Source: Corythoichthys intestinalis | Taxonomy: Eukaryota; Chordata; Actinopteri; Syngnathiformes; Syngnathidae | DNA length: 64,000 nucleotides | Reading direction: 5' to 3' | NCBI RefSeq assembly: GCF_030265065.1 | Contig: NC_080396.1 | Coordinates: 48,225,501-48,289,500 of the forward strand | In this document: one piece after another, positions 1 to 10,842 of the stretch | Numbering within the stretch: position 1 is the first letter of the stretch | Layout of the letters: the number at the start of each line of letters is the position of its first letter | Program-made: the position numbers and the translations under genes | The notes under the pieces: generated by a model | Databases searched by the model: none | What the model saw: only the letters and a program-made list of their open reading frames with translations | What the model was told of the DNA's origin: nothing

Positions 1-1721
1 ACTTCCAGTGAACATTTCGAAATAAAAGCGCGTCATGTTCATCATATAAATAACGATTTCTAGAGTTAATCCCACATACTTCAGATTCTACACTAAGAAT
101 AGCTTTAAAATGACACCCTTTATGAAAAATCTAATTGGCAATGATTATTGTCAGGGATTGCTGGGTGGGCAGGTGTGTGAGGACCCAAACGCAGGAAAAG
201 TGAAGCGAGGCAAAAAGGGCGGTGCAAAAAATGATTTAATTAAGGCCGACAGAAAAAACAAAGTACAAACCAAAACTGAGGTGATCCCAAAAACACAGCA
301 GCAAAGAAAACAAACAAAAGCAGCAAACAAAAAACTTACTCGGAACACAAGGGCTAGGATAGACATCGACTCTGGCACTGACATAAACAATGACGCAACA
401 AGGAGTGACAAGAAACTGGGTCATTATATACGCAGACAAGGGGTAACGAGACGAGGAACAGCTGGGTAACACAGGTGGATGCAGATTGCAGGATACACTG
501 GGAAAACACACACAGGTGAGAGCAATGGGTAATCACAGGGACAAGTCACACAAGGAGAAACCAAACACAAAACCTAACAGATTATAATACCATTATATAT
601 GGCGGAAAACACAGACGAGACTGAAAAAGCAGTTTCTGCTCTTGCACCCCTCTTTAAAATAAACTGGTGTATTTTAAGCCAAAAGAACTGTTGTGTTGGA
701 TAGAACAATATGTCTATATGCTGCGATAGCAGATTCATGGCGCACTAAGCCTCTGAACTAGTTTTAATTTGTCCGTTTTACCCTGAAAACCCCCGTTTAC
801 AGACGTCGCGCAACCGTTTTTGTTTCAAGCTAGCCATAAAAAGGAGGTAAGTAATCATATTTATCATTCAAAATATCTGTCATTTTTAGCTTAGAATCAT
901 TAATTGATTTCTGATATTTAAGTTTAAAAAAAAAACGACTTAAAAAAACAATATTCACTTGCATATTTTAAACTTTTAAACAAATTACATCACAATGAAA
1001 AATTTGGCGTCTGTAAAAAAGTCACAGATATCTACCTCATAACTATCGCTTAATTGTATTTTTTTGTTACTGTCGCATTTTCCCAGATACGTTAGATGAT
1101 AAATAATCGATCCAAACAAAGAAAAATTGAGAAGTTATGTTTAAAAGGGTAACTATATGAAAAAGAAAATCTCAACCACTCCTTGTTGTCTGCGATTTCT
1201 GCATCGCGACCCTTGTTATATCACCATTTTTAACCCATAAAATCCCTCAAAAATCCGGCTGTGGCCATTCACAGCTGTGTCTTGACACTCGGTGAGACAT
1301 GCTAAATGGAGTTTCTGGATCGAAACAAGGTAAGTACGCGATAATATTTCGTTAAAATCGTGACGTCTTTAATTCTCTCAGTGTTATTTACATGTTTATT
1401 TGTACTTTAATAAAGAATTTAAGTGTTCCAAAATGTTTTTGGGAATTAATAAGCGTCATCAAAAATTTCATTGCTAAATTAGTTTAAAAAAAAAAAAAGG
1501 GGGGGGGGGGGGGGTTATTTGATTAGTCGTAAAAATAGTCGGCTGACTGATTGGGAGAAAATTAGTCGTTTGGGACAGCCCTAGTTGTACAGTGTACTCG
1601 AACATATTTTCTCCACACCCTTCTCACCTTTTTAACCCCTGACCCATTTTCGTGCCTGGCAGTATCTTTACACCTTTCTGTCCACTCACACGCAACATGT
1701 GTCCTTTTTTCTTCCCAACAG
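1..1721. other. Left flank, probably an intron of grm6
   Basis: No coding exon is recognised here. The Lys-rich open frame at 110-469 has no recognisable domain and looks like chance. A short poly-A then poly-G run lies at about 1486-1514. The stretch ending near 1583 (TTTGGGACAGCCCTAG) resembles the end of a hAT-type miniature element. The ligand-binding exons of grm6 must lie further left, outside the window. Confidence 0.5.
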
Positions 1722-3764
1722 GAAGTGCAGGGACCAGTGTCTTGTTCAACGAGAACGGAGACGCTCCCGGCCGTTATGACATTTTCCAGTTCCAGATGAC
1801 CAATCACAGTCACCCTGGCTACCACGTGATCGGCCAGTGGACGAACAACCTGCGTCTCAATGTAAGGGTCAGATTTGTCATAAACCTACGTCGTCATCCA
1901 TGTGACCGGGTGGAACGTCAATGTGTGTGTGTCAGCTGGAAGAGATGCAGTGGTCTGGAGGAGATAAGTCACTTCCTGACTCCATTTGTAGTTACCCCTG
2001 TAAACCAGGAGAGAGGAAGAAGATGGTCAAAGGGGTCCCCTGTTGTTGGCATTGTGAGGTAACGCCATATCTGTCTGTATATCAGTCAAAACATCTGTCA
2101 GGCCATCCACTGAAACCAGAAATCTGAGTAAAAAGTTTAAAAGCTAAAATCTGAGAAAATGGCCCTCGTTTTTTATCACTAATGAACCAAGGCAAAACTT
2201 AAATGACCTTAATTTGGATGCCCAAGAGCTGGTACATGTGATAACGAGTATCAGTGATGCCATAAAGAAGGGCGGGCAATCTGGGATACTCTCATTTGAT
2301 TGACCGATAAAATGTCTACCTTCATTTCGGGCAGCCACTTCCGGGAAATACAGTGGTACCTCTACATAAGAAGTTAATTTGTTCCAGAATCTTGTTTGTA
2401 AGTCGAAATGGTATTATGTCAAGCCGGATTTCCCCATAAGAATACATTATAATTCCATTAATTCGTTCCACAGCCCAAAAACCTACACTTAATAACCTTA
2501 ATAGATACTGCTGGCACAATTGCAGTACACAGAGCAAAAAAAAAAAAAAAACCTTTAATTATGTAACGAATCGGGTTCTAATGATGCGGATGTGTTTTGC
2601 GTGGTGTACCTCAACGCACTGCGTGGCTAAGTAAGAGAGGTGCATTAGAGTTTTTACTTTCACTTGTCATGTTCTAATGTTGGCGATCTTGGCGTCAGCT
2701 GCGGCGGAGAGTAGGCGTGTTGTGGTCCTCAAGTTACATGAGTAAAAACCTGACAAAGCTGTCGATTTCTTTGGCGATGTAACCACAATAATAATTGTCA
2801 CCTTAACTTATAAAGTCTTGCGAATGGAGGTCGGAGGAGGACCGTCGAGATCGAAGACATTCTACGGTCTTATTGTTGAGCCAGTTCACGGACGATCACA
2901 CCAGGCTCATATTTTTCTATCATTTCCATCTTCATTCCACGAGTAAGCGTCACTTTTTTCCTTTTTTTACCACCTGCACTAACATTCTTGGAACCCATGT
3001 TGATGTCTCTCTCAAGAAAATCGGCCTTGCCTCCATCTTGCGGGAAAACAAAGAAACTTCGGCGCTGTCATAAATTGTCGTATTTCGAGCATGTTGTCGG
3101 ATGTAGAAACATATGACGAGTCAAATTTTATGTCGGATGTCAAAAAGATCGTGTGTCGAAGCGATCGTACATCGATGTTTCACTGTACTGGCTTTTATTG
3201 ATGCTTTTCTTAACTTTTACACATTAGAAAAAAATATTCCTGTTTTTCAATTTATCACACAAGATTCTCTCTGTTGGGATACACATAAGTGTTGTATGTC
3301 CCTTAAAGTGTCTGTGACAGCATAAAAAAATCTTAAATAGCATTATTATGTGAATTAGAATAATATTTTGAGACGATTCGACAATATACAACAATTCAGC
3401 AGAGCTCAGATGACGAGAAATTAAGTTTAGACCCACCTGTCATTACGTCGGCCGGGTCACTTTTTCATCTGATTTAAATTCCAGCCCATTGAGGGGGAAG
3501 ATTCAGAACGAGGAAAATACGACAGAGAGCAGCAAAATGTCATAATTGTTTCAAACTCTCTACTCCAATATTTTTACAGTATATTCTTTTTATCTAAGTA
3601 TTTTTCCCCAATTGTGAAATAAATGGTATGGTCATGACAAATAACAGTCTTGTGCTAAATGGAATATGAAACATTAAAAATTAGACATGTCCCGATCGAT
3701 CGGGTCCGATCATGTCATCTTCAAAGTATCGGAATCGGCAAAAAAATATCGGCCATGCCTTTTT

Positions 3765-3818
<54 letters not shown>

Positions 3819-6800
3819 TTTATTAAATCGTTTTCTAATTGTATTTAACGTTACAGAAATAATATGTTACACTAATCCAGAGTCTTTAGTTTAGGCTTAA
3901 GGTAGGGTTAACAAATTTATCCCAATAACGGCGGTAATTAATTTTTTAAAAAATGTATCACGTTAAAATATTTAACGTAATTAATGTATGCGCTGCACGA
4001 CCTACTCACGCATTGTCGCGCTCAATCTGTAATGGTGCCGTTTTACCTATATAGAGAGATAAAAGGCAGCGTAAAATGAGTAGAGTGAATTTTGGCAGCC
4101 TTTGGAGCCTTTTTTTAATTGGCTAAAGCCTTACAATCCCTTTCCCTACGATTAGAAATATCATGGGAAGCAATGTGGGGAAGCAAGGTAGCAATTGATC
4201 TTTTTCTTAACACCTTATGTTATTTCCCAATGCAGAGAAGATATATCAATTGGTAGCACTACGCACAGTCATGGTTCCACTTCCCATCATGCATTTGGGC
4301 ATGGCTACAGTATCATTTACTGAAAGCTCAACAAATACACTAGGTGGCAATATTTAGTCACAATATACAAAGTCAAAAGTCTTTCTATCCATGGATCCCT
4401 CTCACAGAAAGAATTTTAATAATGTAAATGCCATCTTGAGGATTTATTGTCATAATAAACAAATACAGTACTTATGTACTGTATGTTGAATGTATATATT
4501 CGTCCGAGTTTTATTCATTTTTTTCTTAATGCATTGCCAAAATGTATATGATCGGGAAAAATTATCGGGAATGATTGGAATTGAATCGGGAGCAAAAAAA
4601 AAGCAATTGGATCGGGAAATATCGTGATTGGCAGATACTCAAACTAAAACGATCAGGATCGGATCGGGAGCAAAAAAACATGATCGGAACAACCCTATTA
4701 AAAATGCATTTAAAATAAAAAAAAAAATACTGCATAATGGTCAAAACTGCCAACTTCTTCCTCTCCCGAACGTTATTTTATGCCACCGGAGTTAGTCCGG
4801 CTTTTGTCATTTCCCTGCCCCGGCTTCGGAGACGGCGGAAAGAGGTAAACAAAACAGGAGGCGTGACAGCTAACTGACATGCTAACCCGAACCGAGCAGA
4901 TTTTCCAAGTCTTATTCTTGTCTTTCGAAACTGAAAAATCACACAAAACTACCACGACTCATGTCACACGGCGGCACCGATCGGCCAGCCCCCGGCGGCG
5001 AACCAGTTACGGCCCGTCATTCTGCTGCGGCCACGGCGGGCTGGAAGTACTCGTCGCCGGGAATAAATAGCCCATTCTCGTTGGACAAACCGGCCGACGT
5101 CGAATAGAGGGGCTGCTCGTGGCCAAGCCAGAGAAAGCGCATTCTCGTCGAGCACACGAATAGGACCGAGGTTGTGGAAGTGACCATGGTGTGTGACAAG
5201 CCGCCAGTCATCGGCCGAGTGGCCTTCTCTGTACACAAGGAGCATTGTCACCCAAAAAATGCAAGCCACCTCCTTATTAAAACGGGTGCCATGATCCCAC
5301 TATTTAACATAATATAAAACATACTGTAGCTTACTCACCTCACAATGGTCCCACATTTGTCGGACTTGTTTTGGCCATGACCCGCGGTGTACGGGAACAT
5401 TTTGAAACCCAAAAAGGCTCACACGCCTCTCCCTGGTGCTGCAACAAACGCCTGCAGCACATTGGGCTGGCGGGATGCGAAAAATAAACGAAATAATCTG
5501 CAAAATCAGATGAATCCGCAGTTGTTCTGCATTCTGTAGTATTGGCTGTATACTGAAGATGATTATACCGCTGATGTCACATTCACATTCTTTGTCAAAC
5601 CAGGAAGTCACTCATTTTCATGGCGCGGGATTCAAAAAAATTGAATAAATATATCGATCGCTTCCACACAGATCGAAGCGGTCCATTTCATTCATAAAAT
5701 ACAGTGATCCCTCATTTTTCGCGGTTAATGGGGACCAGAACCCACCGCGATAAGTGAAAAACCGTGAAAAAAAACAAAAAAACAAAAACATTTTTTTTTA
5801 AAACCTGTCCTGTTGAGCTGCTTGGATACAGGAGAATTTTATTTTATGTATATTACATTCTTTATATTTTTTTTGTGTATAGAGTACACTAGTTTGAAAA
5901 GTAAATGCACAATTAATATACAACAACATGCATAAGATGAATAAAATGTACTCACCACACTGATGATCTTGATAAATGAAGAAAAAACTCCAGAACAATG
6001 GATATGAAGATAAAGATGATTTATTGAGAAGAGTAGACAGGCAGCAAGGATTTGTTTTTGTTCTTTAAAGCGCGAGGATTCTGGGACTTGTAAATTAAGG
6101 CGGGCTTGAGTATGAATCCCGCAGCATTCCCACACATGGTGAGAGTCATATGATCTTTGTGGGCTTTAAAGCCTCGCCTCTTCACTTCTTCCTTGAGAAA
6201 GAACGTCCTGGATGGCATCCGCCTCCCAAAAAGGCCAGTCTCGTCCATGTTAAACACCTGCTCCGGGAGATAGCCACCCTCTTCAATTAATTTGGGAAAA
6301 TGGTCCTCAACGTAACGAACAGCTGCGTCATGGTCCGCCGAGGAGGCCTCCCCATGCAACGTAACGCTGCGAAGTCCAAACCTCCTTTTGAATTTTTCGA
6401 ACCAACCCTTGCTGGCAACAAAACCACAATTTTCTTCACTGGAAGCACTGGTACTAGGCTGTGGTTCTTCTTCTTCTTCATAGTCGGCATCACCGCCACC
6501 TTCATTCAACTCTCCTTCAGGAATGAGGCTATCATACAGTGCTTTGGCTTTTGCCCCAGTCATGTTTGTGTCGAGACTCACCTTCTTTTCCCGACAGTCC
6601 GATAACCACACTGTTAGTGCATTTTCCATTTTTGCAATTGTCTTGTTGCGAGGAGTCAGGACTTGCTTAGTGTCCCTGGAAAACGACATTGAGGTGGTCT
6701 TTGTCTTTTTTTATGTAACGAACGGTTGATTTGTTTAGTCCGTAATGGCGTGCAACAGACACATAGCTGTGGCCAACTTTAAGCATGTCCAGTAATTGAA

Positions 6801-9029
6801 CTTTGTCGTGCACCATCATCATTTTTCTTTTCTTCTTGGGTTCGAGGATTGAGCAGGCGGAGGACGCTTTGGAGCCATTTTCCTTCGATAGCAGCAAGGT
6901 TAAACATCTCGGCCAATCAGCTTGCGATATTCCCGAGTGATGCTGGCCAGCGAATCAGAGCGGTGGAATATGAGTTGGCCAGGCTCTCCTTGCCTTCTGT
7001 TAGGGAACGGGCTGATTTTACACCATATTTTCTCCATTATTTTAATTCTTTATGCGTTTATATATATGTGTTTTTTGTCTGAAAAAAAATCAGCGATAGA
7101 CTGAAACCGCGAAATTCGAAGCACAAAGTGGCGAGGGATCACTGTACCATAAAATACCGCGTGAAGTATGAAATAAACATGCTTTTTGCTGTCATAGGCA
7201 CTTTAAAAAAAAACAAAAAGTTCAGACGCTAATAAGAGGCTGGAAAAGTCAATTGCACATATGTCGGACAACTGAAAAACTACTATAATTAGCACTAATT
7301 AGGTCCATTGGCACCATGATAGAGTATAAATAGAGTTTCTCAGAGTGGCAGTGTCTCTCAGAAGCCAAGATGGGTACAGGAACAAAAGCTTGTAACATTC
7401 CTGAACCTAGTCTCTGAGGTGAGAGTTTATTCGTAAATCATTTTGAGAATGGCAACAAAAAATATATACATAATTTCATCATGACATTGTGCAAGAAGCA
7501 TGGGGTTTCAGTGGAATGGCTCATTTACGTACACAGACTTTATACATCATTCAGACATTATAACTGAACAATGTCTTCAGCTGTGCGATGGCTACCAGTA
7601 CCAAGCGGACGAGTTCAGCTGTGAGATGTGTCCGCTTGACATGCGTCCAGTTGCGAACAGGACCGGCTGTCGTCCGACGCCCATCATCAAGTTGGAGTGG
7701 AACTCACCCTGGGCCCTGGTGCCCGCCTCGCTTTCCATGCTAGGCATTCTAGCGACCTGCACGGTTGTCATCACTTTCGTCCGCTTTAACGACACACCTA
7801 TTGTCAGAGCTTCTGGACGAGAGCTCAGCTACGTTTTGCTGACCGGTTAGTCACAGGAGATTTTGTCCAATTATTGGAGCTAAATGTCCCTTTCAAAATG
7901 CAAAACATATATACCAAAAAACTACCTATTTCACCATGTTTTCCCTGCTGTCTTCTAGGTATCTTTTTGATCTACTTGATCACGTTCCTAATGATCGCCG
8001 AGCCCGGCGTGGTGGTGTGCGCGTTCCGGCGTCTCCTGCTGGGCCTGGGCATGGCCATCACGTACTCCGCCATGTTGACCAAAACCAACCGCATATATCG
8101 CATCTTCGAACAGGGCAAGCGCTCGGTGACGCCGCCCAAGTTCATCAGCCCCACCTCACAGCTGCTCATCACCTTTATCCTGGTCTCCGTTCAGGTAAGA
8201 ACAAGGGAGGAGCGGTCAAGCGCCACTTGCCGTTTCTGCCGTCATTACCTTGTACGTGTTCGTGTCAGGTGTTTGGGGTGTTTGTGTGGTTCGCTGTGGT
8301 GCCGCCTCACACCATAGTTGACTACGAGGAGCTTCGTCCTCCGAACCCTGACTTGGCCAGAGGAATTCTCAAGTGTGACATGTCTGACCTATCACTCATC
8401 TGCTGCCTGAGCTACAGCATCGTGCTGATGGTAAGAAGCCAAGCCCTGCCCGCTCAGCGGAGCGACCGAGTCAACCGCTGCGTTTGTGTCGCCAGGTGAC
8501 GTGCACTGTATACGCTGTGAAAAGCCGCGGAGTCCCAGAGACATTTAATGAGGCGAAGCCGATCGGCTTCACCATGTACACCACCTGTATCGTCTGGCTA
8601 GCCTTCGTACCCATCTTCTTTGGGACGGCCCAATCCACAGAAAAGGTGAGAACTGACACCAGGGCGAGAGTCCAGGAATACTTGACAACTTTTACTCCCC
8701 CACGACTTTTGCCCTCATTCTGACAGATGTTCATCCAGACGGCAACCTTGACTATATCCATGACTCTTAGCGCGTCTGTCTCCCTCGGGATGCTTTACAT
8801 TCCCAAAGTGTATGTCATCCTCTTCCAGCCCGAGCAGAACATCCAGAAGCGGAAGAGGAGCTTCAAGGTGAGGAGGAACCAAAGTTCACATTCTGTTTTG
8901 ATCCAGTCGTTTCCAACGGCGATGCTCCTTGTCTGGCAGGGTGTCGTCCAGGCTGCTCAGCTGTCCCATAAATCCATCAAGGAAAATCAGAACGGAAGGA
9001 GCAATTTTGAGCCTGATAGAACGCAGTAA
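1722..9029 (+). CDS. grm6: Metabotropic glutamate receptor, group III, 3' half (5' partial)
   Basis: Class C G-protein-coupled receptor for glutamate; GRM6 is the ON-bipolar-cell receptor. Exons by splice sites and phase: 1722-1861, 1936-2058, 7581-7845, 7959-8194, 8269-8430, 8496-8645, 8727-8867, 8940-9029. The first encodes the end of the ligand-binding lobe ([13 protein letters not shown]). The second and third encode the cysteine-rich linker ([18 protein letters not shown], then [17 protein letters not shown]). The rest encode seven membrane segments with [17 protein letters not shown] and [18 protein letters not shown]. Assignment to GRM6 rather than GRM4/7/8 rests on [24 protein letters not shown] and [11 protein letters not shown], recalled from human sequences. 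The 5.5-kb intron 2059-7580 is full of transposons, whereas the downstream introns are only 65-113 bp. The last intron (72 bp) is in frame and has no stop, so its retention would add 24 residues. The 5' exons lie outside the window. Confidence 0.93.
2351..3185. mobile_element. Tc1/mariner-type element (Tigger-like), non-autonomous
   Basis: It starts CAGTGGTACCTCTAC and ends TTTCACTG, flanked on both sides by TA, the duplication of Tc1/mariner elements. Both end regions carry diverged arms of the type 'aagtcgaaatggtat' and 'tcgtacatcgatg', typical of Tigger-derived miniature elements. No transposase frame is visible. It sits in the large grm6 intron. Confidence 0.65.
3682..4697. mobile_element. 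hAT miniature element with perfect 8-bp duplication, carrying a second element
   Basis: Ends are TAGACATGTCCCGATC and GATCGGAACAACCCTA, flanked by the identical 8-bp duplication TTAAAAAT at 3674-3681 and 4698-4705, which is diagnostic of hAT-type insertion. Inside are a (TA)n/(T)n tract at about 3770-3822 and, from about 3903 to 4520, a second hAT miniature element. That inner element belongs to the family seen in better condition at 44226-45498 and has lost its right end. Confidence 0.8.
4750..7215. repeat. Dispersed repeat, split by a Tigger element
   Basis: Positions 5335-5700 and 7146-7210 match, in the same order, the continuous stretch 55590-56040 in the sypl2 region. Shared text includes 'ggaagtcactcattttcat' and 'catgctttttgctgtcat'. 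The Tigger element 5702-7144 therefore landed in a pre-existing repeat. The GC-richer stretch 4750-5270 has minus-strand open frames that I do not recognise. Its relation to the repeat is inferred from adjacency only. Confidence 0.5.
5702..7144 (-). mobile_element. Tigger/pogo-type DNA transposon with partial transposase
   Basis: Inverted ends CAGTGATCCCTCATTTTTCG and GGCGAGGGATCACTG are flanked by TA. On the minus strand, 6897-6667 encodes a psq-type helix-turn-helix ([33 protein letters not shown]). Then 6689-6021, in another frame, encodes a CENP-B-type DNA-binding half ([28 protein letters not shown]) and the first catalytic block ([18 protein letters not shown]). The later catalytic blocks are absent and the element is only 1.44 kb, so it is an internally deleted, inactive copy. 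It lies in the large grm6 intron. Confidence 0.85.
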
Positions 9030-9180
9030 ACTCAAAGTGCACTAAAGGATAAAGGTGCAAATAACACACACGATTAAGCATTAATATTTTAACTCATTGC
9101 CATTGCATTGCCATGCTGCCATTGACGGTGACAGACATCCAATCATTACCAGTCCTCCCAATTAGGAATTGGATGTCCAC

Positions 9181-9905
9181 AGAGGTGGGTAGTAACGCGT
9201 TACTGTGCTCTGTTACATTTACTTGAGTAACTTTTTGAGAAAAAAGTACTTCTAAGAGTAGTTTTACCAAGCTATACTTTTTGCTTTAACTTGAGTAGAC
9301 TTGTGAAGAAAAAAACTAACTTAACTAAAACTTACTCTTACTCCGCTACTTTGGGCTACACAGGAGTCGTTACATTTTTCCCTCCTCATTCTACATACTA
9401 GATTTATCTATTTTTTTGCCAGAGATGCCAAGAGTGGCTCTATCAGTTTCACCAATGAGAAAAAAAATACGAGAGGAAAATGTCGGCGGTCTGAAAATAT
9501 TTCAGCTTATAATCTCCGTCGAATACCATGGCTGCATGCAAGATTTGCGGCCTGAAAGTTTTGAGAGGTTGAGTTAAATCGGCCAGTTTCAATACCTGGA
9601 ACCTGATAAAACATTTGAAGATGAAACATGAGGACAAAGAGTTTGAGGCAACCACAGCAGCAACTGCTACTGAGAACAGGGGGCTGGACCGGACCAAAAA
9701 ACTCCTAATATGCATAGAAGTGTATCTATTTATGTATATTCCATATTGGTTTAATACGGAACGCAAATTTTAATTCCCAATTTGGAACGATTCCTTATTT
9801 CAAATATAGCACTATTTTGGCCTTTGAGAGCCAAAGAGCTATTTAACTATTGTCACCCATACCAGGTATGCAATAAAAAGTACTACTGGATTCGCTTTGT
9901 GTATA

Positions 9906-9999
<94 letters not shown>

Positions 10000-10610
10000 A
10001 TTTTCAAACAAAGTGGTATCGGTATGGTATCAGTATCGGCCGATACTGCACAGCCAGGTATCGATATCGGGGTCAAAAAGTGATATCGGTGCAACAAGCT
10101 CCGTAAAAAATGAAGTATTTGACAAAGACCGCTTCCCTCAACACTACTCGAAAGCGCAGATTTTAACCTCTCTCCCAGTTTTTTATTTGGCACCAATTGA
10201 CCACGGAAAACCGCAGATATGACCCTTTTTATTATGTAATAGTAACTATGAAGGAACTATTCACCATTCAAACTAGGAACTATTTTCCCCACCAGAGGGC
10301 ACTCATGCTCTTTGGACGAATAATGCATTGTTTATGTAATTTTTTTTGTCTGTCGTTATTCAATGATTTTTTCTTCTTCTTTGGCTTAATGTGGATATGT
10401 AATACCATTGTTTGAAAAAAAAAAATCAAAAATTTAAGCAGTTACTGACAATGTTGCTCATTACTTAAGTATTCTTTTGACCAAATACTCTTTTTTACTT
10501 GTACTTGAGTACGTTTTTTTCGACAACGAGTTTTACATGAGTTATATTATTTTGAAGTAATGCTACTCTTACATGAGTTAATTTTTTTGGCTACTCTACC
10601 CGCCTCTGGA
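9181..10610. mobile_element. hAT-like repeat with 'GTAACGCGTTAC' end, containing an AT tract
   Basis: It begins CAGAGGTGGGTAGTAACG and ends CTACCCGCCTCTG, an inverted end pair common in fish genomes; the arms carry 'cttgagtaact' and 'tacttgagtacg'. An (AT)n tract fills about 9907-9996. Right after it comes a fragment rich in 'tatcggtatcg' (about 10010-10100), a second, nested repeat. No clean 8-bp duplication is visible, so the superfamily is a family-level guess. Confidence 0.6.
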
Positions 10611-10730
10611 CTCCATCGCTGTCAGTGACAGTGCAAAAATTAAAATCCCTCAGGCTTTGGGCTAAAATTTAAAAAACGCTGTTGGACAAAAGCTACACTT
10701 GCTAACTTTAGCGTCCTCTTCCATTCACAG

Positions 10731-10766
10731 GATGTCATTGACCCATCCCTGAGCACGACCCGATGA
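10731..10766 (+). CDS. grm6: Possible alternative last coding exon of grm6
   Basis: A good acceptor (ttccattcacag) ends at 10730. It is followed by a short frame DVIDPSLSTTR and a stop. If joined to the donor at 8867 the phase (0) fits, and the poly-A signal at 10837 is only 70 bases on. Mammalian group III receptors are known to use alternative C-terminal tails. Evidence is limited to splice sites and phase; it may equally be untranslated sequence. Confidence 0.3.
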   Translation, partial: DVIDPSLSTTR

Positions 10767-10842
10767 AATCATTCAACAACACATGTGTGTCAGTATAAAT
10801 ACGGAAAGTTATTCATATGCTATATAACTTCAGATTAATAAA

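Larger units (their letters stand above)
9030..10842 (+). other. Probable grm6 3' untranslated region with an inserted repeat
   Basis: The stop codon at 9027-9029 is followed by about 150 bases of single-copy sequence. An inserted repeat then occupies 9181-10610. Unique sequence with a poly-A signal AATAAA at 10837-10842 follows. That signal fits the 3' end of grm6, either as one long untranslated region or as a separate terminal exon starting at 10731. Confidence 0.45.

Noticed and set aside
110-469. Lys/Arg-rich 119-residue open frame
   Set aside because: No domain, no splice context and no family resemblance. The opposite strand is equally open, as expected for low-complexity A-rich sequence.
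4964-5269. Minus-strand 101-residue frame in GC-rich sequence
   Set aside because: Two overlapping minus frames are equally open and neither shows a domain. It may be a decayed repeat-borne gene but cannot be assigned.
9843-10196. Open frames of repeated Ile-Tyr on both strands, also at 17911-18114 and 43786-44246
   Set aside because: They are translations of AT and GT dinucleotide microsatellites, not proteins.
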